Source: Candidatus Thermochlorobacter aerophilus
GTDB lineage: Bacteria > Bacteroidota > Chlorobiia > Chlorobiales > Thermochlorobacteraceae
Length of the DNA: 37,603 nucleotides
Direction: 5' to 3'
Assembly (NCBI GenBank): GCA_002794105.1
Contig: PHFL01000014.1
Coordinates: 77,707 to 115,309, forward strand
The notes beneath the pieces were generated by a model, which saw nothing but the letters and a program-made list of their open reading frames with translations, did not search any database and had not been told where the DNA came from. How positions within the stretch are numbered: position 1 is the stretch's first letter; each line of letters begins with the position of its first letter. This document shows, one piece after another, positions 16,968-24,661 of this stretch. The position numbers were made by a program, and so were the translations under genes.

Positions 16968-17606
16968 TTAATTCTGCCCAGGTAAGGCGGTACCGCTCTG
17001 ATGCTGAATTACATCTCGGTCGTTTGGCGCTGGCACCACAGAAGTGGCTTCAATCTGATACAGACTGACCACAAATCCATCGATCTTGGTTTCCTGAATA
17101 TCAAACTTTCCAGTGACGCGAATTGGCGTATAGACATACTCGGTTTTTTTGCCTTTTGCCATTTTGACCATCACGGTCTCATTGGGCTCTGGCGGGACAG
17201 AATAACAGCAACCAAAGAAGGGGATTTGCACGAGCATAAACTCGGTTACATCCAGTGCTTCACTCATGGGAATCATATAGCCAGCGATATTGACCTCCTG
17301 ACCTTTCAATGCCTTAAGCTTTTCAGGCAGCGGGTAGCGGTCTCGTTTGCTATAGCGATATTCACGTAGGTCATTGAATGTGATGCGCACGCCCCCAGAC
17401 TGCATGGGCGCTGCTGCAGTTTGAATGTACTCCTCCGTTTCCAACTTCGCCTGCGCTTTGCGCTCCTCTCGCAATTTGTAGAGTGCTTCTTGAAAAGCAA
17501 CCTTCTTTGTAGTATTTGCCGTCACCATCATGTTGGTCAAAATCAGACCAGCACCGATGACCAAAATCGCTACGATTTTTTTCATTTTTTGAGTGTTCAA
17601 ATTCAT
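16968..17606 (-). CDS. DUF3299 family exported protein
   Basis: 212 residues. A hydrophobic N-terminal segment (IVAILVIGAGLILTNMMVTA) acts as signal peptide or anchor; a second ATG at 17585 (MKKIVAIL) is an equally good start. The core motif EVNIAGYMIPM, QIPFFGCCYSVPPEPNETVM and TPIRVTGKFDI is typical of DUF3299. These proteins commonly sit beside an ABC permease of the FtsX/LolC type. From memory, one such set in Vibrio, named zrg, is zinc-regulated, so a role in metal handling is plausible. The CCYS pair is a candidate metal or disulfide site. It follows the permease gene by 19 bases. Confidence 0.82.
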   Translation of the reverse strand: MNLNTQKMKKIVAILVIGAGLILTNMMVTANTTKKVAFQEALYKLREERKAQAKLETEEYIQTAAAPMQSGGVRITFNDLREYRYSKRDRYPLPEKLKALKGQEVNIAGYMIPMSEALDVTEFMLVQIPFFGCCYSVPPEPNETVMVKMAKGKKTEYVYTPIRVTGKFDIQETKIDGFVVSLYQIEATSVVPAPNDRDVIQHQSGTALPGQN

Positions 17607-17625
17607 GTTACCCTTGTTAATCGGT

Positions 17626-19167
17626 TTAACTGATTGGGCTCAAATTTCTTGCCACATCTGTTCGATACGCATTGATGGCTGGGATGATTCCGACCAGTGC
17701 CCCAACCGCACCGACCGCTAAAATTAGAGCCATTTCCCCTGAATTAAAAATCGGCACGGAAAGTTCTACGCCCGTGCGCTCCAATACCACACCTTTGAGT
17801 AATAACAGAAGTATTTTGCTCAACACCACTCCACCGACTGCACCCAACAGCGCAATGAGCATTGCTTCCAGTGTAATCATCCCAAAAATTCGTGTCCGAT
17901 GCGCCCCCAGCGCCCGCATGATGGCAATATCCCGACGCCGCTCATTGAGCGAATTGTAAATAGCCACCATTACCCCGATGAGCGCCACCACAATTACCAG
18001 CAAAGTGATGAAAAGAAATGCCCAATTGATATTGCCAACAATGTCAAATAAATTTTTGATTTCTCGCGTGGGAATGGCTGCCTGCGCCAGTGGCTCACTG
18101 TTGATAATTTTGTAGAGCTGCAAGGCAAAAATCGGCGCTTTGGTCTTGATAATTATTGCCGTAACATCTCCCTCTGTGGGCACTTTTTTATGCTCATGGT
18201 GGTCAGGGTGGTCGTCCCCTTCGTGGTGGGGCGTTCCGTCGGAATGTTTTGCTTCGGTAGTTTCCTTGTGCGAGTCATGTTTATGCGCATCGTGTTCTTT
18301 GTGCGCCATCTCGTCATGCTTGATGAGTGCGGTTTCGTCATTGCGGTGCGTTCTGCCCTCACTTGCGGCTTTGTTAGCGCTTTTTGGCTGTGCCTCATGA
18401 TGATGATGTGCTTCGGCTTTCGGTTCAGCATGCACCAGTTGGGTTTCAGTTTGGGCGTCTTTTCGGATTTGTGCCTGTTCATCATTTTTCACTTCGGGCT
18501 GTTCGTGCTCGCGCCCCTCTTCATGAATTGCCCATACGGTTGGCAAAGAGATGTAGATGACCTTGTCGCTGACCGTGTAGGTTGGTTTAAGAATCCCCAC
18601 AACGGTCATTGGGTCATGTTCATGCTTCATGGCTACATCTTCAGCAACATCTTGCAAGCCGTGCGTGGCGATAAACTTGTCGCCAATTTTCAGCCCCAGC
18701 ACCCGCGCCACTTCGCTTCCTAATACAGCGGCATAGAGCTCGCCATCCTTGAACGCCCTTCCTTCCGCCAGCTCAAAGGTCTGATTTGGCTTGTAGTTAA
18801 ACTTCGTGAAAATCTCCTCCGTGGTGCCAATGATGCGAAAGCCTTTGTAATTGTCACCCAAACCGTAGGGAATCGCATAGCTGACCATCGGATGATTGCG
18901 ATAGCGCGCATAAACGGCATAAGGGATGTTGCCAACGGGGTCTCCGAGCTGATAGACCGTGTTGAGCACCAACTGTAACGCACTGCCCTTTGCGCCGACA
19001 ATCATTTCATAACCGACACTGGTTTGATTGAAGTTTTCCTCCACCTGCCGCCGAATTTCTACGGTCGCGCTGATGAGCGCCACGCCCAACGCTACTGAAA
19101 TCCCCGTGAGCACCACCGACAGCGCGCGTTGAGAGATATTTCTCAGCACCAGTGTAAATGTGTTCAT
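17626..19167 (-). CDS. FtsX/MacB-type ABC permease with a histidine-rich periplasmic loop
   Basis: 513 residues. TM1 lies at about 13-33 (LSVVLTGISVALGVALISA); a periplasmic MacB-PCD-like domain follows, then three C-terminal helices (from about residue 368) including the FtsX signature IYNSLNERRRDIAIMRALGA. Between residues ~215 and 326 an insertion holds 21 histidines, mixed with Asp and Glu (for example AEAHHHHEAQ and HPDHHEHKK). Such a loop is well suited to bind Zn(II) or a similar metal at the membrane surface. Permeases of this family need a separate ATPase; none is encoded beside it in this window. It is the first gene of the run with DUF3299, a secreted protein and clpX. Transport direction and substrate are not known. 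Confidence 0.85.
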   Translation of the reverse strand: MNTFTLVLRNISQRALSVVLTGISVALGVALISATVEIRRQVEENFNQTSVGYEMIVGAKGSALQLVLNTVYQLGDPVGNIPYAVYARYRNHPMVSYAIPYGLGDNYKGFRIIGTTEEIFTKFNYKPNQTFELAEGRAFKDGELYAAVLGSEVARVLGLKIGDKFIATHGLQDVAEDVAMKHEHDPMTVVGILKPTYTVSDKVIYISLPTVWAIHEEGREHEQPEVKNDEQAQIRKDAQTETQLVHAEPKAEAHHHHEAQPKSANKAASEGRTHRNDETALIKHDEMAHKEHDAHKHDSHKETTEAKHSDGTPHHEGDDHPDHHEHKKVPTEGDVTAIIIKTKAPIFALQLYKIINSEPLAQAAIPTREIKNLFDIVGNINWAFLFITLLVIVVALIGVMVAIYNSLNERRRDIAIMRALGAHRTRIFGMITLEAMLIALLGAVGGVVLSKILLLLLKGVVLERTGVELSVPIFNSGEMALILAVGAVGALVGIIPAINAYRTDVARNLSPIS

Positions 19168-19368
19168 CGTCGTGATATGTTTTCAGATACAGCCAGCCGC
19201 TTCAGATGCGACCGCCCGATTTTACTTGAAATCTTGAAAAATTAGCCCGAAAAATTACTTCAAAGTGAGCGAAGAATCTAATGCCACCGCCAGCACCGAT
19301 ACAGCAACGGCTATTTTTGAGAAAGTCTCACATCCTTTCGCTAAATTGCTGCCAAACGCAACGCCTTC

Positions 19369-19696
19369 ATGAGTGAGTTTTTCAAAGAACTGCTGATAAT
19401 TAGCGCAATAAGCCTTGCGATTGCTTTCGTTCAACTTGTCTTTACTGGCCACCCCGGCATTTGGCTTACGCATTTTTTCGCTCGGACTTGGCGGCTTGTT
19501 TATTGCGCTTGTGCTCAGCACTCTTTACCCTTTCGGCATGATTTTTGGCTACTTGATAGGCTTTCGGCTTGTGCCCGCTTTGCTCGACCTGACTGCCTTG
19601 TTCAAATGGGCGCTTGCCATCATCATGTTTATTCTCTGGACCTTGCTTATGTTTGAACTTTGCTACCGCTGGGCACTTTCTCAAGCGGCGCGCTAA
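19369..19696 (+). pseudogene. Small membrane protein, frameshifted in a T run
   Basis: MSEFFKELLIISAISLAIAF opens a hydrophobic protein; the frame fails after the run CATTTTTTCG (T at 19473-19478). The next frame reads SLGLGGLFIALVLSTLYPFG and continues with two more helices to 19696 (FELCYRWALSQAAR). One T fewer joins them into a ~108-residue protein with three or four membrane segments. No family recognised. A TATTTTTG at 19312-19319 could be its -7 promoter element. It ends 11 bases before the epimerase gene, in the same direction. Confidence 0.6.
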
Positions 19697-19707
19697 CACA
19701 AAAATTT

Positions 19708-20136
19708 ATGCTCGTGCGAATCGACCACGTGGCGATTGCTGTTCGCAGCATCGATGCGGCACTTGCAACTTTTTCGCAACTCCTTGGCACCGAGGTTCTC
19801 CGCATCACCATTGAAGAACTGCCTCAACATCATGTTCGGGTTGCATTCCTCTCGCTTGGAGAGACGCGCATTGAATTTTTGGAGCCACTTTCGGCACAAA
19901 GTCCTGTTGCCAAGTTTTTGGACAAGCACGGCGAAGGGTTGCATCATCTTGCTTTTGCCAGCACCAACCTTGAGCAAGACCTCCACGCTGCCCAAAAGCA
20001 TGGCTTTCAAGCTCTTTCTGCACCGATGCGTGGTGCTGAACAAGCGCTGGTGAGTTTTCTACATCCAAAAGATTTGCACGGCGTTTTGGTTGAGCTACTC
20101 GAGAAAGCAAAGCCTGACTTACCGCCCACAGCTTAG
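19708..20136 (+). CDS. mce: Methylmalonyl-CoA epimerase
   Basis: VOC-superfamily enzyme that interconverts (R)- and (S)-methylmalonyl-CoA between propionyl-CoA carboxylase and methylmalonyl-CoA mutase. 142 residues, the usual size, made of two beta-alpha-beta-beta-beta modules: RIDHVAIAVRSIDAALATF and GEGLHHLAFASTNLEQDL. Metal ligands expected in the family are visible (His of IDHVAI, His of GLHHLAF, Glu of GVLVELLE). ATG 19708 is preferred over an upstream start at 19660 that would read through the end of the preceding gene. Together with the carboxylase subunit at 9041 it hints at propionyl-CoA metabolism, though the genes are 9 kb apart. Confidence 0.88.
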   Translation: MLVRIDHVAIAVRSIDAALATFSQLLGTEVLRITIEELPQHHVRVAFLSLGETRIEFLEPLSAQSPVAKFLDKHGEGLHHLAFASTNLEQDLHAAQKHGFQALSAPMRGAEQALVSFLHPKDLHGVLVELLEKAKPDLPPTA

Positions 20137-20185
20137 CGACAAGCAACAGGCGGCGCGGCTAATGGGGTCAAGCACGACACAGCGG

Positions 20186-20629
20186 CTATTTTTCTTGCTC
20201 TATTTTTTCTTTGGCTTTCTTCAAACTTTGAAACGCCGCTTCAAAACCTTGACGGACACTTCCCCACGCTTCTTCACTTGCTCCCTTTATGGTTTCCATG
20301 CTGGTCTCTAGTGCCTTCTTTTTTTCTTCAAGCTCCTCAATTTGCTTCCTGATGATTTCTTTTTTCTCCTCTGCCGCCACTTCTAGTGCCCGCTTGAGCG
20401 AGTCTATGTTTTGTGCCGCATTGGTGATTTCATCTGTTGCTTTTTTGACCAGCTCATCTTTTTCCTTTTGCCAGTTCCCTATGCCTTTTGTGAGCTCTTC
20501 GGCTTTGCGCTTTATCTGCTCGGTTTTCTCCATGAGCTTATCAGGCACTGGCTCTTCCTTTCTAATCCAAACGAAGTAGATGAAGAGCCCAATGAAGACA
20601 AGAAAAAGGATTTTGATAAAGCCCCTCAT
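20186..20629 (-). CDS. Membrane-anchored coiled-coil protein, function unknown
   Basis: 147 residues. An N-terminal transmembrane helix (IKILFLVFIGLFIYFVWI, residues 5-22) is followed by ~120 residues of charged heptad-type sequence rich in Lys and Glu (EKTEQIKRKAEELTKG..., KQIEELEEKKKALETS), that is, a long coiled coil, probably in the periplasm or cytoplasm depending on topology. No enzyme motif. Its stop converges with the epimerase gene, and it starts 22 bases downstream of rlmD's end, so it is likely co-transcribed with rlmD. Confidence 0.65.
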   Translation of the reverse strand: MRGFIKILFLVFIGLFIYFVWIRKEEPVPDKLMEKTEQIKRKAEELTKGIGNWQKEKDELVKKATDEITNAAQNIDSLKRALEVAAEEKKEIIRKQIEELEEKKKALETSMETIKGASEEAWGSVRQGFEAAFQSLKKAKEKIEQEK

Positions 20630-20651
20630 AGTTTTGGTTGGAATTAAATGT

Positions 20652-22076
20652 TCAAAGATTTTTTTCTAAACGTGCCACACTTTCAATGTGGTTGGTGTGT
20701 GGAAACATATCAATTGCTTGCACTTCGCACAAGCTATACTTACCGTGCTCACAGAGCAGTTTGGCATCGCGCGCTAGACTTGCGGGGTTGCAACTGACAT
20801 AGATAATGCGCTTCGGCGCCAGCTTGAGCAGTGTCTTTACAGCATCGGGGTGCATGCCAGCTCGCGGTGGGTCAGTGATAACTACATCTGGCATGCCAAA
20901 GGCATTTAGCTCTGGCTCGAGCTTGCCAAAGTCTTTTAAATCAAGTTGATGAAACACACAATTTTGCACGGCATTGCGCGCCGCATTACGCATGGCGTCT
21001 CGAACGGCGCTCTCGACAACTTCTATGCCCAAGACCTTTTTGCAATATGGCGAGACAAATATCGCAATTGAGCCTGTGCCGCAGTATAGGTCATAGACTG
21101 TGTCGTTTGGCGTCAGTTGCGCCATTTTGAGCACCGTTTCATAGAGCCTTTCAGCTTGCAGAGTATTGGTTTGAAAAAATGAATTGGCTGAAATTTCAAA
21201 CTGCCACTTCCCTAACTTTTCGGTGATAAAGCCTTTGCCAAAGATGATTTTTTCTTCCTCTCCGATGGAGACGCCGCCTTTGTGCGTCGTAATGTTATTG
21301 ACCACTGAGACCAGCGCCGTGCCCAGCGCCTGTTGAAGTTCCGCCGCCGCGGCTTGCATCAGCGCTTCCTCATACCACGAGGTAACAAGGTTTACCATCA
21401 CTTCACCGGTGCGGAAGGCTTTGCGGATTGAAAGGTGTCGCCAAAATCCTTCGTTTGTTCGGGGCGAGTATGGCGCCAGTGTTGAACGCATTGCAAATGC
21501 TTTTACTACATTTAGCGCCGTGTTCACTTCTGGTGGGGCAATGTAGCAGAGGTCTATGTCGACCACTTTGTCGTAGCGGTGTGGGGCGTGGAAGCCCAAG
21601 GCAAAGTCTGCTGGTTTATTGAGCGGTTGCGTGTGCCGCTCTTCTTCGAGCAGGAATCGCTCATTTGAGAAGGAAAACTCGATTTTATTGCGGTAGTGAA
21701 AAATCAGCTCGGCGCCAATCGGCGGGTGCATCGGTATGGCTGTAAAATTGCCGATATGCTCGAGCGCATCTTGAACGTGCTTGACTTTTTGTGCAAGTTG
21801 TGCGTCGTAGTTCAAGTGTTGCCATTTGCAACCGCCACAGACTCCGAAGTGTGTGCAACGCGGCGCCGTGCGCTGCGCTGACGGCTGAAGCACCCGTTTG
21901 GCTTTGGCTTCCAGATAGTTTTTCTTGACCTTAAGGATTTCAGCTTCCACCACATCGCCGACCGCCAGATAGCCTTGCACGAAGACACAGATGCCATCGC
22001 CTAAGCGTGCAAAGCATCTGTCATCTTCTGCACGGTCGGAAATGGTGGCTTCAATCAATTGCCCTCGCTGATACAT
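20652..22076 (-). CDS. rlmD: 23S rRNA (uracil-C5)-methyltransferase, RlmD/RumA family
   Basis: SAM-dependent m5U methyltransferase of 23S rRNA. A TRAM domain occupies the N terminus (YQRGQLIEATISDRAEDDRC). The 4Fe-4S cluster site is CTHFGVCGGCKW with a further Cys in DLCYIAPP. The catalytic domain has the SAM motif VYDLYCGTGSIAIFV, the motif TDPPRAGMHP and the nucleophile loop YVSCNPASLARD. Start: ATG 22076 (474 residues) is better than 22121. A TATTTTTG on the minus strand at 22099-22092, with CTTG 19 bases before it, would start transcription between the two. RlmD and RlmCD relatives cannot be told apart by eye. Confidence 0.9.
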   Translation of the reverse strand: MYQRGQLIEATISDRAEDDRCFARLGDGICVFVQGYLAVGDVVEAEILKVKKNYLEAKAKRVLQPSAQRTAPRCTHFGVCGGCKWQHLNYDAQLAQKVKHVQDALEHIGNFTAIPMHPPIGAELIFHYRNKIEFSFSNERFLLEEERHTQPLNKPADFALGFHAPHRYDKVVDIDLCYIAPPEVNTALNVVKAFAMRSTLAPYSPRTNEGFWRHLSIRKAFRTGEVMVNLVTSWYEEALMQAAAAELQQALGTALVSVVNNITTHKGGVSIGEEEKIIFGKGFITEKLGKWQFEISANSFFQTNTLQAERLYETVLKMAQLTPNDTVYDLYCGTGSIAIFVSPYCKKVLGIEVVESAVRDAMRNAARNAVQNCVFHQLDLKDFGKLEPELNAFGMPDVVITDPPRAGMHPDAVKTLLKLAPKRIIYVSCNPASLARDAKLLCEHGKYSLCEVQAIDMFPHTNHIESVARLEKNL

Positions 22077-22186
22077 GTCTCCAAGTTTGCACAAAAATAC
22101 GCTTGCCAGAATTTGCCCCAAGAAACGATAAGCCCACTTATCATGTTTCCTGCTTTAGCTAAGCAACACAAACTTCAACAACTCAC

Positions 22187-22576
22187 ATGCTAAGAAAATC
22201 ACTGATTTTTTCTGCGGTCATCCTGCTGCTTTGCAGCGCATTTGCTTTGGCACAAGAGCCAGCTAAGAGCACGAAAAGTGCATCTAAGCAACAAACCCTC
22301 GTTGGCTTTCTGACCGATGTGCAGTGCGGCGAAAGTTTCGAGAGCGACAAGATGGCAGCGGGGCATACCAAAGAGTGCTGCCTGATGCCAGCATGTGCCG
22401 CCTCTGGGTTTGGGCTTTACACAAAGAAAAAGCTCATCAAGTTCGATGCCGCTGGCAGTGAAAAAGCCAAAGCATACCTGCAAGCCACAAAGCGAGAAAA
22501 GAATTTGAAGGTAAAGGTAAAGGGCGAAATGCAAGGCGATGTCTTTGCGGTGGCCTCAATTGAAGATGCAAAGTAA
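22187..22576 (+). CDS. Small secreted Cys-containing protein, conserved hypothetical
   Basis: 129 residues. A signal peptide (SLIFSAVILLLCSAFALA, cleavage about residue 22) precedes a compact domain of ~85 residues: GFLTDVQCGES, GHTKECCLMPACAASGFGLY, KLIKFDAAGSEKAKAYL and VKVKGEMQGDVFAVASIE. Proteins with the HTK-x-C...C-x-x-SG pattern, followed by a strand with KxxKFD and a helix, occur widely as short exported proteins of unknown role; the cysteines suggest a metal site or disulfides. It stands alone between divergent rlmD and co-oriented radA. Start ATG 22187 is the only one that leaves a full signal peptide. Confidence 0.72.
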   Translation: MLRKSLIFSAVILLLCSAFALAQEPAKSTKSASKQQTLVGFLTDVQCGESFESDKMAAGHTKECCLMPACAASGFGLYTKKKLIKFDAAGSEKAKAYLQATKREKNLKVKVKGEMQGDVFAVASIEDAK

Positions 22577-22735
22577 GTTCCGCCCTGATTGTCGCTTCAC
22601 CAGATGGCGCGTTTTGCCACGGGTGCTGTGGGCACTTTGTTTGATGTTTGCAACGCAAAGTTTTTGAACCTACCTTTCTACTGAAGTTTTGATGCTCTCG
22701 TTTCTGCGAAGGCACAACTTGTATGACGAACTTGT

Positions 22736-24118
22736 ATGTCGAAGGTCAAAACGCGCTATCGCTGTTCGCATTGTGGTGCCATCTCCCTACGCTACAGCGG
22801 CAAGTGCTATGAATGCGGCAGCTGGGGCACCATGGTTGAAGAGACTATTGCCGAACCTGAAAAACTCTCCTTGCGCGCCCGTGCTCTGCAGGCTCACTCT
22901 ACCCCCAGCGCTCTTCCCAAGCGACTTAGCGAGCTTGAAGCCCTGCCAGAAACACGCATTTCAACAGGCATTGAAGAGTTTAACCGTGTTCTGGGCGGCG
23001 GCCTGATGCCAGCCTCCGTTGTGCTCATCGGCGGCGAACCGGGCATTGGCAAATCGACCTTGATGCTACAAATTGCGCCCAGCATGCCTGAGCGCACCAT
23101 TCTGTATGTCTCTGCCGAAGAATCGGTGCATCAAATCAAAAGTCGTGCGGAACGCATGGGACTTGGCGGCGACAATCTCTTCCTGCTCTCTGAAACTCAA
23201 TTGGAGCTTATTCTCGAGAGCATCTCTTCCATGAAGCCTGATATTATCGTCATTGATTCTATTCAGACGATTTTTTCCAACTTGTTTGAAAGTTCTCCGG
23301 GCAGTGTTAGCCAAGTGCGTGAGTGCACCTCGCGCCTGATGCATGTCTGCAAACGCCTTGGCGCCAGCGCCTTCATCATTGGGCACATCACCAAAGATGG
23401 GGCAATTGCAGGACCCAAAGTGCTGGAACATATCGTCGATACCGTCTTGCAATTTGAGGGCGAGAGCAATTATCACTACCGCATTTTGCGTGCGCTCAAA
23501 AATCGCTTTGGCTCCACGAACGAAATCGGCGTCTTCGAGATGACGCAGGAAGGGCTACGTGAAGTTCAAAATCCTTCTGAACTTTTTTTGAGAGAGCGTA
23601 GCTTTGGTGTCTCTGGCTCATGTGTTACGGCCTCAATTGAAGGCACTCGTCCTATTTTGGTTGAAGTGCAAGCGCTGGTTTCAAAAACCAACTATGCGGC
23701 GCCGCAGCGCGTCAGTAGCGGTTTCGACATTCGTCGTTTGGCTTTGTTACTTGCCGTGTTGGAAAAACGTGTCGGGTTAGCGACGTGGTCGCATGATGTC
23801 TTTCTCAACATCGCTGGCGGAATGCGCCTTACAGAACCTGCCGCTGACCTTGCTGTCGCACTCGCCATCGTCTCCAGCTTGCGTGATATTCCCGCCGATT
23901 CAAATACCGTGGTTATCGGTGAAATTGGGCTTTCAGGCGAACTGCGTGCCGTCTCTCACTTGGAAAGACGACTGATGGAAGCCAAAAAACTTGGGTTTGA
24001 GCGCGCCCTTGTGCCCAAAATCTCTCACGAAAATGGGAAACTGTTAGAAAAAAATTTTGGCATGGACATTCAACCTTGTGCCTCTCTTCATGCCGCACTC
24101 AACGCCTTCTTTGCTTGA
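22736..24118 (+). CDS. radA: DNA repair protein RadA (Sms)
   Basis: RecA-like ATPase that promotes branch migration during recombination. 460 residues, full length. The N-terminal zinc finger is CSHCGAISLRYSGKCYECG; Walker A is GGEPGIGKST; Walker B lies in DIIVIDSIQTIF; and the RadA-specific LKNRFGSTNEIG motif follows. The C-terminal Lon-like domain contains VFLNIAGGMRLTEPAADLAV and GEIGLSGELRAV. Its stop at 24116-24118 overlaps a TTG that opens a 34-codon hydrophobic frame. Confidence 0.96.
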   Translation: MSKVKTRYRCSHCGAISLRYSGKCYECGSWGTMVEETIAEPEKLSLRARALQAHSTPSALPKRLSELEALPETRISTGIEEFNRVLGGGLMPASVVLIGGEPGIGKSTLMLQIAPSMPERTILYVSAEESVHQIKSRAERMGLGGDNLFLLSETQLELILESISSMKPDIIVIDSIQTIFSNLFESSPGSVSQVRECTSRLMHVCKRLGASAFIIGHITKDGAIAGPKVLEHIVDTVLQFEGESNYHYRILRALKNRFGSTNEIGVFEMTQEGLREVQNPSELFLRERSFGVSGSCVTASIEGTRPILVEVQALVSKTNYAAPQRVSSGFDIRRLALLLAVLEKRVGLATWSHDVFLNIAGGMRLTEPAADLAVALAIVSSLRDIPADSNTVVIGEIGLSGELRAVSHLERRLMEAKKLGFERALVPKISHENGKLLEKNFGMDIQPCASLHAALNAFFA

Positions 24119-24219
24119 GACCGCCCACAAGCGTCTCCTTCCAACTCACACTTCTCATCGTCTTTGCCCTGCTTAGCCTTGTGCTCGGTTTCACTTGCTT
24201 TTTTCAACATTTTTTTTAG
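24115..24219 (+). CDS. Candidate 34-residue membrane peptide
   Basis: A TTG overlapping the radA stop (TTGA) opens a frame of 34 codons, with SVSFQLTLLIVFALLSLVLG forming one membrane helix, and ends at TAG after a T8 run (24210-24217). The composition is protein-like, but the start is weak and no ribosome-binding site is visible. It may be the N-terminal piece of a longer gene that changes frame in one of the T runs and joins the ORF at 24276. Low confidence. Confidence 0.25.
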   Translation: MRPPTSVSFQLTLLIVFALLSLVLGFTCFFQHFF

Positions 24220-24275
24220 CTTCCTGCCGTACCCTCTTCTCCGAAGTTGTCAACTGTAGTAAAAGGAGTATAGCT

Positions 24276-24497
24276 ATGGACCTGCACGCTGTTCGTTCCG
24301 AAATCTGCTCCCTCATCCATGAACTCTGGCTACTCAAGGGATACGGCTCAGATTTTTCCTCGCAACTGAAAAAGCATCAGATGATTTTTGTTGTCGAGCA
24401 AGTCTCTGATGAAGCCTATCTGCATCAGCTCTTGCTCTCGCTTCGCAGACAAAAAGAAGAAATTTTGCTACGCCGCACAGGTGTCGCAAGTGCTTAG
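24276..24497 (+). CDS. Small protein of unknown function with a canonical RBS
   Basis: 73 residues from ATG 24276, soluble, with a helical profile (MDLHAVRSEICSLIHELWLL, then ending LLLSLRRQKEEILLRRTG). AAAAGGAG at 24261-24268 gives a strong Shine-Dalgarno at normal spacing, rare in this window. That decides the start here rather than the upstream in-frame codon at 24195. No family recognised; no enzyme motif. It lies between radA and pyrC in the same direction. Confidence 0.6.
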   Translation: MDLHAVRSEICSLIHELWLLKGYGSDFSSQLKKHQMIFVVEQVSDEAYLHQLLLSLRRQKEEILLRRTGVASA

Positions 24498-24661
24498 TGG
24501 GCGTAGGAGCGCTCGGCGCCACACCAGCGAGCTCGGACAGTTTGGGTCGGCGCCATAAGTTTGCATCACCTGCAACCGCTTGAAGGCGTGTAGCGGCACT
24601 GGAATGGTTTTCTCTTCATGCTCACGGCGTTTCTTCTGTATATTCGCAAAAATTTGTAGCC

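Noticed and set aside
18140..18723. Plus-strand frames rich in Val, Phe and Cys opposite the permease
   Set aside because: They are the mirror of the His-rich loop codons of the real minus-strand gene.
19265..19372. Short frame (SEESNATASTDTATA...) ending in ATGA overlap with the next gene
   Set aside because: Only about 35 codons from a GTG, low complexity, and a promoter-like TATTTTTG lies inside it; too weak to call.
24195..24275. Upstream extension of the small ORF at 24276
   Set aside because: The Shine-Dalgarno AAAAGGAG sits inside it and points to ATG 24276 as start.
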